Origin: Didymella arachidicola
Lineage: Eukaryota; Ascomycota; Dothideomycetes; Pleosporales; Didymellaceae
Direction of reading: 5' to 3'
Assembly (NCBI GenBank): GCA_016630955.3
Contig: CM049985.1
Span: 3,224,001-3,288,000 of the forward strand
Length of the DNA stretch: 64,000 nucleotides
This document shows positions 10,732 to 20,225 of this stretch, piece by piece. How positions within the stretch are numbered: the stretch's first letter is position 1; the number at the start of each line of letters is the position of its first letter. The notes under the pieces were generated by a model. That model had not been told where the DNA came from, ran no database searches, and was given only the letters and a program-made list of their open reading frames with translations. The translations under genes and the position numbers were made by a program.

Positions 10732-11783
10732 ATGGCGCCCACAGTGCAGTATTTGTCCACGGCATTGACCTTTCTCCTCGACATTGTGTTCGACCCTATC
10801 GCGCAATTCTCGAGCCGCAACAAGTACAGAGGTCACGCGCCGCCTTTCCCTCAAGACGCAAATCTCTCCGAGCGCGCTGATGACGATCCACAGATAGAAG
10901 GTATACTTGACTCAATACAGATCGTCAATGGACACAGTGGTAATTTCATGTATAGTAAGGCTCATGCTTCAGATCCAAGACCGCTCAGCTGTGTTGAGCG
11001 AAGTGGCTGCAGATCGAGTGGCTTTTGATGACTCCAGCAAGGCCTACGACCTTTTCCATGATATGGAATGTGAGCAGCCGTGTCCATGGCCGGGTCATCA
11101 CGATTGGCTCAACGAATTGGCTGCTCCCGGCGTCTCGAGTTACGGGGTCGAATGGGAGTATACGCCGGACAGCTACCTGGGTATGGGTGTTCAAATTCCG
11201 CGAGAGCTCCCTGAACGCCTTCGCCGCGCACTGCTCATGCAGAACCTATGTGAATGGGCGGTAGTCATCTTACGAGCTGCCGTTGAAGCCATCGTCAAGC
11301 AAAGTAAGTCGAGTGCCTGCAGATCCTGACTGACTACTGACGATTCCAGTCGACCCCAACGCTCAAGTCCTGCCAATGCTGGTGGTTCCTCGCCGCCGCA
11401 TCCATCTCCTCGTTGCCGCTGATGGTACCTTCGCCTGCGCACACGCCGTGCTCCTCATCGTTTCTCCTCTCGCCGGAAACTTCATCCTCGACGCCACCGC
11501 CGAGCAGTACGACTTTCCGCGCGAGCACCGCTTCCTCCTCTGGTCGGTCTACAAGGACCTTTACGTCGTCAATGCCACTCGGTTCAGGGGCGCTGCTGTC
11601 TGATCAACTCGTTTCGAGGCCATCATAAGCCTCTTGCATGAGAGCGACGATTGGACTTTCTGGGAATCAGTCAGGACTGAGCTGGATGTGCAGATCGTGG
11701 CCTGGTTGGAGTACTGTGACACCAAAGCAGTGTTAGATGACTACAAGCAGTGGAAGAACATGTGCGAGTCACTAGAAAGATGA
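10732..11783 (+). CDS. Cys-His-Asp family copy 3 (in-frame TGA; annotated end may be 11603)
   Basis: Three exons join in frame: 10732-10900, 10956-11303 and 11350 onward, with introns of 55 and 46 nt (GTATAC...TATAG and GTAAGT...CCAG). The frame meets TGA at 11601-11603 (codon 257), then stays open in the same frame for 59 more protein-like residues to TGA at 11781-11783. The full reading is 316 residues, which fits the family length. The shared motifs are C155 (NLCEWAVV), H204 (CAHAVLLIV) and D220 (FILDATAEQY). The N-terminal 25 residues are moderately hydrophobic and might be a signal or anchor segment. CGA-to-TGA is the simplest origin of the stop. If the stop is real, the protein keeps the triad but loses its helical tail. 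Function is unknown. Confidence 0.6.
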
Positions 11784-12240
11784 TTGCACAGACACTGGTA
11801 AATCTCGACGTTGGAGCAGCATCCTAGGCGTTGCGCCAGTGTTTTTACTTGCAGCGTAGCAATTCCATCCTTCCAAGACCGCCATTATACTGCACTATAA
11901 TGATCTGTGGACTATATACTACTTGCTGTAAGACTGTCTGGCCATAAAAGAAGCGTCACCAGCCAGCATGTTGACTCAAAGCATATTCTTGTAGGCAGCT
12001 TGCATTGAATCCGCAGAGACTGAACGAAATTGTCGTTGCTGTCGCCGAAACATCACGAGAATCTAACACTAGCCCACAAAGGCGCTGTTATGAGTGTTTG
12101 ACGGCTTACCAACATGATAACGTATGCTTATGTGGACGCGCTAGGTTTATTGAAGCTGAACGAGACATATGATTAACATTGACTGATTGAAAGGCCACAC
12201 CATTGGGGTGCACAAAACTGATCTCTTCCGCTGTAAAAAG

Positions 12241-12330
12241 CAAAAAAAAAGAATCCTCCGTGGCCAGTGATCGAACCTTCGATCGGAGACGGGCCATACC
12301 CCCGTGAAGGGGCATTTCCTAAACTAGAAG
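12241..12330 (-). other. tRNA-like / Pol III-type relic
   Basis: Read on the minus strand there is a B-box-like GGTTCGATC, a weaker A-box-like TAGTTTAGG about 45 nt upstream, and a run of ten T within 20 nt downstream, which would serve as a Pol III terminator. However, the expected acceptor stem and T-stem do not pair: the 5' partner of CCACGGA is missing. I read it as a dead tRNA or a tRNA-derived repeat fragment, not a working tRNA. Confidence 0.3.
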
Positions 12331-12394
12331 TCACGAGTTAGCACTCTCAGTATTCTTAGGAAGACGCTTGCGGAACGCGAGAAACTGTAAACAA

Positions 12395-12431
12395 ACTGCA
12401 CCACCGGTCCTCCCCGGACCGGTGGTGCAGT
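12395..12431. repeat. Perfect inverted repeat (16-bp arms, 5-nt loop)
   Basis: The left arm ACTGCACCACCGGTCC (12395-12410) and the right arm GGACCGGTGGTGCAGT (12416-12431) are exact reverse complements, separated by TCCCC. The arms are GC-rich, so the hairpin would be very stable as DNA cruciform or RNA. It lies in intergenic DNA with no gene end close by, so I do not call it a terminator. Confidence 0.85.
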
Positions 12432-13955
12432 ATGAGAAGCACGAAATAGATAGAATATATAGTGAGTACTAATCCCGTGCGATGGTGAGAGTGCGGTAAT
12501 TATGGGTCAAGCGAGATGAAATGACGACAGTGGCCCTCTCTGAGACCCTGGTAGTTGTGCCCCGGCGACAAGGTACAACTTTCGAGCAAAGGTGCGGTGG
12601 TGCTGTGGAGGAGGACCGCTCAGTGCTTCCAGTTGAGCCCACGCCTTGCATCTGTCCCTCTTCAGGCCTATTGCCAGGCTTGCTATGATACCTTGTTGAT
12701 CTTGGGAGATTTCAGGAACTGATCTGTTGCGCCATTTGGCGTTTTCAGTAGAGGCTTTAAGATCGCGCTCATTCGGCCTGCAAACAACTTCTTTGCAGCT
12801 CACGCCTAGCATCGTCACTGTAACGTTTGACCGTGACCTTACAGCTCTGTCAAAGACGTACATAATTGCTTATGGAACTCTTCGGAGGCCTAAGTGAGGA
12901 GTATGAGCCCTCAACTCCGCAAAGGAAGCCCGTTTGTTGTGTTCCCAATAAGCTCCCAGCAAACCACCAGCACCGCGCTGCTCACGATGGGCAATCTATA
13001 CTGCATGACTATATCTGGCAGTCAAAGAGACAACATACTCACCATTACTGCCTCCCAAGCGCATTCTTACCACCGTTTCTTTCTGCCTCATTGGAAGCCG
13101 TCGATGCTATCCATCTCTTCGTACCCGCCCGCCCCCTCCATCACACCAAAAGCTCCAGCAGGCTTCCCGACCTGGATATCAAGCCCCTGGACGGTATTGA
13201 ATTAAGATGAATAATCACTTGCTCTTGCAAATTCGGGTCTCACGCGATCTGGAAGAAATCACCGACGCATACCGCCGAGTGCATGCAGCTGTGCGCAGAC
13301 AGATCAGGTGCAACTACTTCTGCTGTTGCCAAGAAGCTGCGCTTCAAAGCTTAAGGTACGAGACTCTTAGACGTGTTAATCACAGTACTGATCAAATGCA
13401 TCAGATGTGCATCTTGGCACCGTTTGCTGGATGTGCTTTACAACCTGCCTGCTTGCCTCCTACCTACATCGAGACCACGTCCGACCAAGACCGCCCGCCC
13501 GCCCTCTCGCCTCGAAAACCTTAACAAACTACTTCAGTATATTTCATCCCAAACATCAAGAAAACTTGCGGCGAAGAATTCGTCTTCGGTGGCACGCCGC
13601 AGTAGTTGGGCCGGAGTGATACAGCTCGGACGCTGAACAAGAGGAAGTTTGAGGCATACTTTGGCGGGGAACAAGACGGCATATAGTAATTCCAGGTATT
13701 GGAAAGGATTGAATCAAGAGCATTGTGCTTGCGAATGAGATCCGGCTCTAGGGTACTTCTTTACAGGATGATAAGCTGCTGGCAGGGCTAGTTTGGATGA
13801 CGGGAGAGCCCTGGGCGGTGGTAAGATACGGGAATTTCAAAGGATCAATTACGGCACAGGTTTGTGGTCTGGAGGATGTGAAACTAAAGGATATTGGCAG
13901 GAAGGCGGTGGTATAAGATTGGTTTACTTGAACTTGGCTTCCAAAATCTACAACC

Positions 13956-15744
13956 TCAGGGCGCTATCGGCGCCCACTTACTCTTCGCTCGGATCTTGGC
14001 TCCGTATACGTAGAACAATATCGGCACTGGTATAAAAGCAACGCAAAGGAAGCCCAACAAGCTACTTGCCCAATCTACACCGAACTTGTGGTACATTGGA
14101 TGCGTGAACAGCGGAAAAAAAGCACCAGCGAAGGATCTGATGAACGTATTAACGGCGATGGCGCTGTTCGAGTAGAAGCCGTAGCAATCGATCAGATAGC
14201 TCATACCTTGCCAGAAAGGTACCATGCAGCCGAATCCGATGAGCGCAACAGAAAGAACTTGAGGTACCCATGTGATGTTCGGATCACTGGTCCATGCGAA
14301 CCTGGCTTGTCTTAGCCATGTTCCCGATTCATAGGATAGCTAGTATCAGCTTACCAAAACAAACCTATGGGTAGAGCGATGGCGCCCACAATCATTGGCG
14401 GCAGTCGCTCTTCCGGTATACTTTTTCCATGCTTCTTAAACGACCGCGTGAAATTGGTAGCCGTACTGTATGCAATGATGCCGGCACCCATGACAATACC
14501 GACGATGAAAGCATTGAAAGGAAGCTGAGACACACCCAAAGACCAACCGCGCTCCTCTTGAAAAGACACCGGGAATGCTTCGAAGAGCAGGTAGACGATG
14601 CCATACACGAAGCTCATGTAAGCAGTAACAAGTGCCAAAATGGGTTCCTGGGCAAGCATGATGAATGGTCTGAGTAGATAGACATTGACCACAGCGCTGA
14701 GGGTCAATTTCTGCTGGTCTGCCCTGGGGCGATACAAGTTATCTCCTGTTTCCTTGCGCAGCTTGGCAGCCCGCAGCTGTAGAATACGGGCAGCCGAAGT
14801 CTCGGGGATGACGAAGTAACCGATGGTGCCAAAAAGAGCCGCCATTATCATAGTGATCCATGACGTCCATCTCCACCCGAGATAAGACTCAGTGATGAAT
14901 CCTCCCGCAATGGGTCCAGCAACTGGACCAGCGAATCCTATTGTATGTTAGGATTTTGATTCATAGAGGAATAACGGCAGCAATGACTTACCGCCTGCGG
15001 CAAAGACGCAAATGGCATACGCCCGAGGAATAGGGTCCCACAAGTCGGCCAAAGCTCCTCCTACAATGGCAACAGGAGCTGAGGCGAAGAAGCCACCTAA
15101 GAAGCGTCCCACACATACTGTCTCAATATTCTGAGCCAGCGCGACTGGAACCTGGAAAATGGCAAACAACGCAAATCCAAAGAACAAAGGAAGCTTTCGC
15201 CCTAGCGCTTCTGACATTGGTCCGAATACGATGGGACCAAAAACAAAACCCTCGGTCTGGTCAGTCTCCGTAATTGAAAGAGAGTGGTTCAACATACTAA
15301 TAGGAAGAGGGCAACTCCTAACGTGGCTGTAACGATCGTCACATCAAATTTGTCCACGATGACACCAATGTTGACACTGAAGATGGAACTAGCAAACGTG
15401 ACAGTGAACACCATTAGTCCCATGGATATTGTGATACACCATCGGCGTCTCTGTGTCCAGTTCTTTGGATTTCCGGGATCGTTGAGTCCATCGAATTCCA
15501 CAAGAAATGGGTCTGATGCAGGTCCACCATGGTTATGATTCTCGCCACCCTTCTCCACGTCCAATGCCGCGCCATTCGAAGCGTCGTGGTGATCGTCTTC
15601 GGTTTTTTGGGGTATCTCATCGATGCTCGATATCGTCATCTTAGATCGGTCAGACGGCGAGCGCGCCAGTGGCGTGCTTACTGCCGCTTGGTCTGTAGTT
15701 AGTGATAGCATAGCAAACACGGAGTAGGTCGAGCTTGGTTTCAC
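13956..15744 (-). CDS. MFS transporter, DHA1-type (multidrug/polyamine-like)
   Basis: Four exons join in frame: 15298-15744, 14992-15256, 14355-14937 and 13956-14301, with introns of 41, 54 and 53 nt, giving up to 546 residues. An inner Met at 15639 may be the true start, because a CTAAC...CTACAG-like 3' splice signal near 15690 hints at a leader intron upstream. The hydrophilic N-terminus ends in DPGNPKNW, the signature just before helix 1 in fungal DHA1 proteins. It is followed by about twelve membrane spans, the loop motif GPMSEALGRK (the D/GRRxGR-type motif A region), and a central cytosolic loop (residues around 270-320) between the two six-helix halves. The family exports drugs, toxins or polyamines by proton antiport at the plasma membrane. 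The substrate cannot be read from sequence, and no biosynthetic genes lie nearby. Confidence 0.9.
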
Positions 15745-17193
15745 GAAACATCGGAGGGGCGTTGGTAGATTTTATACTGTGGTACTCGGGGTATATATCG
15801 TGAGTGGGTCCGGCACAGCCCGATGACCTTACTTACGTGAGTCAAAGATGCGACTAGTCAGTGATAAGCCTCCGCGTTGGAGGAAGTGCGGGTGTCATTC
15901 ATGTTGGGGATGCGCTTACCACCTCGGGAAGCAAACACGGATTCCGGGAGACAGCGGCCAAATTCCGTCAACCATCCACGCCGTCGTGGTTCTTGTTGAA
16001 TCCTTCATGTGCGACATCAGCCCTTCCGCTCTTCATGTTATGCCTTGTGCCGCAATACCATTCACACTCGTGTTCGCTCCGTCGGCCTCAAACAATGCCG
16101 AGCCTGACGAAACAGACAGCGCGTGCTAGCAAGCCTCATATCCATCCTTCCTGTCTCGTAACCGTAGCCCTCCGCGGAGTTTTTGTACCATCTTCTGGTC
16201 CTAGTTTTCTGATCACTGTCACCAATCCAGTCACTTGTAGGCAGTATCGAAGCAGTTGTGCAGTTGGGAACTTTCTGCTTCTGCTACCAGATCGGGAAGG
16301 GTACTTGCCAACACGGATGATGATGGTTGAATTCGTCTGTGCCACTGATGATTCAGTTGTAACGAAAAGGCGTTGCTCAGGCATATCCCGGTTGTCTTCA
16401 GGTGTCGCGAGATTGTTGAGGTTCGACGATGCAAGTGGAAGGCCGCTTGTGAGAGGGTCAAGAGCCTGGAGATATAAGCTTATGGTCAGGTATTCGATCT
16501 GCCAAAGTCCCCACTCGCAGGCATAGGCGGGCTTTCTTAGCATGCAGAAGCTTTCGTTGAGCATGCTGTACTCACTGAGGCAGCAGGTCTCTGGGTGGAA
16601 TAGACAAGCTATGTATATAGCACTAAGGCTAATGCTAGAACCTGTAGTACGCGTGTAGTACATCTGCGCTTACTGATAGAAGGTTGAAGCCGCGGTCTGT
16701 GTCTCTAGATCTTCTCTACCATACAGGACGGGCCGGTGGAGGCGAGGGGCAGAGGCAGGTCGCCGCGGAACCAACCATCTCCACTGCGGCCAGACATCTG
16801 CAGACGTTCAAGGCGATGGTGGTGGGATTTGGGACAGAAAAGAGGGAGGAAAAAGCGGGAGGACTGGCGGATGGGGTCGACCTTTGGTCTGCGTTGTTGA
16901 AGGTACAGTTTGCAAGACGCGGAGGCGAATCGGTGGCTCGGGCAAAGATGCTCTCGACTTCTTGCGGGATCATGGAAGAGTGAACTGGAGAAGAATTTCT
17001 GGAGATCGAGATTTTGCAAACAATGCCGCGGGCGTGGTGAGCAATTGTTCAGTCGGGCGCAATCAGCTCATTGCGAGCCAAAAGCTGCTTAACCGCATTA
17101 GGCTTTCCTACCTGGATGCCCTCTCCAACATCCCCACGCCGTCCTTGCCAGACCCCCAAAGAGTCACCTAGCAAACCACCACCGGCGCTCAAG
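15745..17193. other. Intergenic region between the transporter and the F-box gene
   Basis: Long opposing frames occur at 15861-16526 (plus) and 16136-16663 (minus), but neither shows a motif, membrane pattern or splice support. The region should hold the divergent promoters of the MFS gene and the F-box-like gene. I see nothing else in it. Confidence 0.4.
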
Positions 17194-18216
17194 ATGGATC
17201 AAATCGTAGCTTCGTTGGGCCATCGTACCGGCAGCACCACTTCGCATGCCACACTCTCGAGCGACAACGACAGCAGATGCCCTCTACTTGACCTTCCAGA
17301 AGAGATCCGGCGCGTCATCTACGCATTTCTCGCTCCAGATCTCTTCCTCCTCGCAGCTCCTCACGCCGACTACTACAGCCTCTTCTACTCCTGCAGGCAA
17401 ATCCGTAATGAGATGACGCGCGAATCGCTCCGGCCAACCCTCGCCATTTTGCGCCGCGCCAAACGAGCGAGCCTGGAGAAGCTATTCGATCCTGCTTCAC
17501 TGCCTCCTGCTGCTCCTCAATTAGCTCTGTCCATGCTCATGAACAACATCACCATATCCTTGACCGAAACGCTCATCTTCAGCTTCCATGCTCAGGTCTC
17601 CTGGCTGGCATCTTATGAACCACTCTTCAAACTTCATCTCAACAACCTTACTCTACATTTGCCGGAAGAATACCACGTCCTGAGCGCGTACGGCGCCGCT
17701 GGAGCTCTGTGGAACACGTTCTTGGACTACAAAGATATCGTACCTTTTGCAACACGCATCAACTGTGTAGTCGCCGGACAGCTCTGTTTGCAGGATCATG
17801 ACCGAAATCACAGATATTGTATACGCCCCCTACCTGGACAGCTCTCCGACAAAGAACGCCTGCTGCGCCTGACACCGAACGTGAGGGTAATCACTCTGCA
17901 CTTCGCACGCCTAGGCCGATATGGTGGATGGAATTCCAAGAGAAGAGGCCCTTCCAAGGATCGCAGCACCTTGGAGACTCACTTCGGTTGGTCTTATAGC
18001 GAGAAGATTGTGGGACATAGTAAGAGACACAGGGAGAAAGATGTCGAAATGGTCTGGACGAAGATGGATATTGAGAGGAAGGGCTTGCAGATGTGGTCAA
18101 GATGGAAGAAGCCGGACGGCAAGCTGTTGAAGGGTATTGGAGAGTCGCAGAAAGACGAGAAGGTCAAGTGGTACAGACGAGCATACAAGAAACAGGCAGG
18201 AACGGTGAGGAAGTAG
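17194..18216 (+). CDS. F-box/2EXR-like protein
   Basis: This is an intronless frame of 340 residues. I start at the ATG at 17194; an upstream in-frame Met at 17071 would add a low-complexity leader. Residues 29-75 hold a short leucine-rich, two-helix segment beginning PLLDLPEEIRRVIYAFL, followed by LFYSCRQIRNEMTRES, the pattern typical of fungal F-box or 2EXR N-termini. The remainder is not repetitive and ends in a strongly basic tail rich in Lys/Arg/Trp. F-box proteins bring substrates to SCF ubiquitin ligases through Skp1, while 2EXR proteins have no assigned role. Which one this is cannot be settled by eye. The stop lies only about 25 bp from the end of the GH43 fragment on the other strand. 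Confidence 0.75.
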   Translation: MDQIVASLGHRTGSTTSHATLSSDNDSRCPLLDLPEEIRRVIYAFLAPDLFLLAAPHADYYSLFYSCRQIRNEMTRESLRPTLAILRRAKRASLEKLFDPASLPPAAPQLALSMLMNNITISLTETLIFSFHAQVSWLASYEPLFKLHLNNLTLHLPEEYHVLSAYGAAGALWNTFLDYKDIVPFATRINCVVAGQLCLQDHDRNHRYCIRPLPGQLSDKERLLRLTPNVRVITLHFARLGRYGGWNSKRRGPSKDRSTLETHFGWSYSEKIVGHSKRHREKDVEMVWTKMDIERKGLQMWSRWKKPDGKLLKGIGESQKDEKVKWYRRAYKKQAGTVRK

Positions 18217-18239
18217 CTGGCCAGTCCCTCTCGAAGCTT

Positions 18240-18542
18240 ATCGACCGGCACGCCAATCCTTTGCCAGTTGCCAAACAGCCCATCGTCAGAACGGTCCAGA
18301 ACAAGGCGCTTTACAACATTTGTATCGCTGAGGTATCGCACATAGGAGCGACCTCCAAGGTGCTGGATCTCCTGATCAATGACGGTGGCGCTCTCGTCGC
18401 TGTTCCAGCGCGCAGGTGCTGTGAAGGTCTCGAAGTCGGAGGTGTGGCTGTAGTAGATGAATGGGCCTTGCGAGGAACCAGTAACATGAATCAGATCATT
18501 GCTTGAATCGGATTTAGCAGCCGAGCCCCGCCTCTTAGACAC
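18240..18542 (-). pseudogene. Truncated GH43-type glycoside hydrolase fragment
   Basis: About 100 minus-strand codons read like the C-terminal half of a fungal GH43 five-bladed propeller enzyme: YYSHTSDFETFTAP, VIDQEIQHLGGRSY, DGLFGNWQRIG and PVDKLREG occur in the family order. Similarity stops right after KLREG, where the frame runs into the antisense of the F-box gene's 3' end, and I could find no N-terminal half upstream to 18866. Catalytic residues expected earlier in the protein are absent. It therefore looks like a remnant left by a deletion or rearrangement. Intact family members cleave arabinose/xylose linkages in plant cell walls. Confidence 0.6.
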
Positions 18543-18866
18543 GACGATCTCGTATAATATGTATCATGCCTTGGTAGCGGGACCACCTAACGTTAGCATG
18601 AGAAGTCGATGTCCAGAAAGGCAGATTAAAGAATATGTACTCGTTGTTACATACTTTAAGCGCGGACTGGTGCCCCGCTATCGCTATCGTGTTCGAGAAT
18701 TGAGCATTCTCCAATGTGAGCTAGGAAGGAAAAAGAACGCCATATCATACCCTCGCTGTTTTTGTCCGCTGTCACCACCATGTAAATGCAGGCCTAAGCC
18801 AAGAGCCGTACGCCGAAAAGATGCAAGTATTATACAAGTTCGCACGCAGTGTAAGTGAGTTTGAGC
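18543..18866. other. Spacer between the GH43 remnant and the next gene
   Basis: This is about 320 bp without a supported frame. It may contain decayed sequence of the missing N-terminal GH43 half, but I cannot align it by eye. Confidence 0.35.
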
Positions 18867-20225
18867 TTACGAGAGGTCCATAGGACCGCCGGCATCACCA
18901 CGGGGGGCTTCGCCGGGAGGAGGTTGACGAAAGACATCAGGGCCAGGTCCAATCGGTTGTTTGTACATAACCTGAACCGGCGGGGCGGGAACATTGATGC
19001 CGGTACTTACGCCGTCCTGTCGAATCTGAGAAGATGGCATATACGCCCATGCAGGCGGAGGGCCATAGCCAGTAGGCGTTGATGGAGTTGCAGGGGTGGA
19101 GGACTTGCGCGTGCCTTTGCTTTTAGGACCGCCTCCGCGTTGCGCTCGAGGAGCTGGGAAGCATGCGTTCTTGACGCGAGTCTGGAACTCGGTTGCGAAA
19201 TTGTCGAATGGCTTCTTCAACTCGGTCGTGTTCCAGCCCAGCTTGTTCTTCATGCATTCCGACTTGCGATGGCTGATAGTGGAGCCTTCGATACGAATGC
19301 CGTTGTTCTCCCATCGTCTGCAAACATCTGATCGGGAAAGAATGAGAAGAACGACGAGTAGACTGACGTTGTCATTGTCAAGGAGATGTGGGCAATAATC
19401 ACAGACGTTGCACGCAAACTCGCGCATCTGCTCGAGCTCCTGGGTGTCTGAGCAGTTGACAAAACGCTCAGCCATGGAGAAGGGACGCACCATGTCTCTG
19501 CAAATATGAGACTGGAGAGTGGCGGCGACGGAAGAAACAGAGATCGGGTAGGTGTCGTCGCGGTTCAACCTGCTGGTGGCTGCTGCTGAGACGGTACCTG
19601 GAATGTAGATGATCTCGATGTCGTCCCACGGACCACGCTCAACACGAAGCTTCTCCTTTTCCTTTTCAGTGGTAGCCGCCTTCAAGGCCTCCTCGTGCTT
19701 TGTAGCCGCCTCTCGTGCAGCTTTGACAGCCTCGCGTGGAGTCGGAACATTGAACTTTGCAGCCAGCTCGATGGAGTCCCTGTGCATCTCGAATCTGGAG
19801 AGCTTTCGCTCGACATCTGGAGCACGAATCCAGTCTTCAGACCATGGTTCTTCTGCGAGAATCTTGTAGAAGACCTTGGTGAGAGCGCGAAGCTTGATCT
19901 CCTGATCGGACAGCTGGCGCCTACTGAAGTAAAGTTCATCGGTCTCATTGTACGCGTTTTCGATGAATGTTTTACGATCTTTCTGAGTGAGGTTACCTCT
20001 TGAAGGATCGTTCTTCCAATCAGCAATGACTTGCATGAACTTGGCGTGGAAGATATCGTCGAAATGTCTTGAGACAGGCTGAGCCGATGCTGGCAAGTTG
20101 TAAGCACGTGATGATGATGTTCGATTTAGTCGTATGAACTTACGAGCTATAGGCTGTGGTGTTGACTGTTGTTGTGGCGGCGAAGCTGAGGCAGCCGCAT
20201 CCTGAGTGATTGGCGCAGGTGACAT
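18867..20225 (-). CDS. Uncharacterised protein, about 430-450 residues
   Basis: The frame is open for 452 codons. A likely 54-nt intron (20090-20143; GTAAGT donor, TTGCCAG acceptor) would remove 18 residues in phase, giving about 434. The N-terminus is Pro/Gln/Ala-rich. The central part (about residues 55-330) is mixed helical with several Trp and a cysteine group (ACNVCDYCPHLL). The last 90 residues are Gly/Pro/Ser-rich and probably disordered, starting with a basic patch (GPKSKGTRKSS). There is no signal peptide or membrane span. I recognise no domain. It may be a lineage-specific nuclear or cytosolic protein. Confidence 0.65.
   Translation of the reverse strand: MSPAPITQDAAASASPPQQQSTPQPIARKFIRLNRTSSSRAYNLPASAQPVSRHFDDIFHAKFMQVIADWKNDPSRGNLTQKDRKTFIENAYNETDELYFSRRQLSDQEIKLRALTKVFYKILAEEPWSEDWIRAPDVERKLSRFEMHRDSIELAAKFNVPTPREAVKAAREAATKHEEALKAATTEKEKEKLRVERGPWDDIEIIYIPGTVSAAATSRLNRDDTYPISVSSVAATLQSHICRDMVRPFSMAERFVNCSDTQELEQMREFACNVCDYCPHLLDNDNVSLLVVLLILSRSDVCRRWENNGIRIEGSTISHRKSECMKNKLGWNTTELKKPFDNFATEFQTRVKNACFPAPRAQRGGGPKSKGTRKSSTPATPSTPTGYGPPPAWAYMPSSQIRQDGVSTGINVPAPPVQVMYKQPIGPGPDVFRQPPPGEAPRGDAGGPMDLS

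Larger units (their letters stand above)
11784..13955. other. Intergenic region with a hairpin and a Pol III-like relic
   Basis: There is no convincing gene. Two overlapping plus-strand frames near 12866-13210 and one at 13207-13524 have no recognisable motif. The clearest structures are the hairpin at 12395-12431 and the B-box-containing stretch at 12241-12330, listed separately. Confidence 0.4.

Noticed and set aside
7325..11603. Programmed stop-codon readthrough in family copies 1 and 3
   Set aside because: The stops differ (TAA, TGA), lie at different places and lack the CTA-type context known for fungal readthrough. Mutation or splicing is simpler.
12241..12330. Functional tRNA gene
   Set aside because: The B-box is good but the T-stem and acceptor stem do not pair, so I list it only as a relic.
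15861..16663. Opposing frames of 221 and 175 codons between the MFS and F-box genes
   Set aside because: No recognisable domain. Composition is not clearly coding and the frames overlap on opposite strands.
19325..19374. 50-nt GTCAGT...GCAG candidate intron in the 452-codon gene
   Set aside because: Removing it shifts the frame into an early stop, while the unspliced frame stays open and protein-like.
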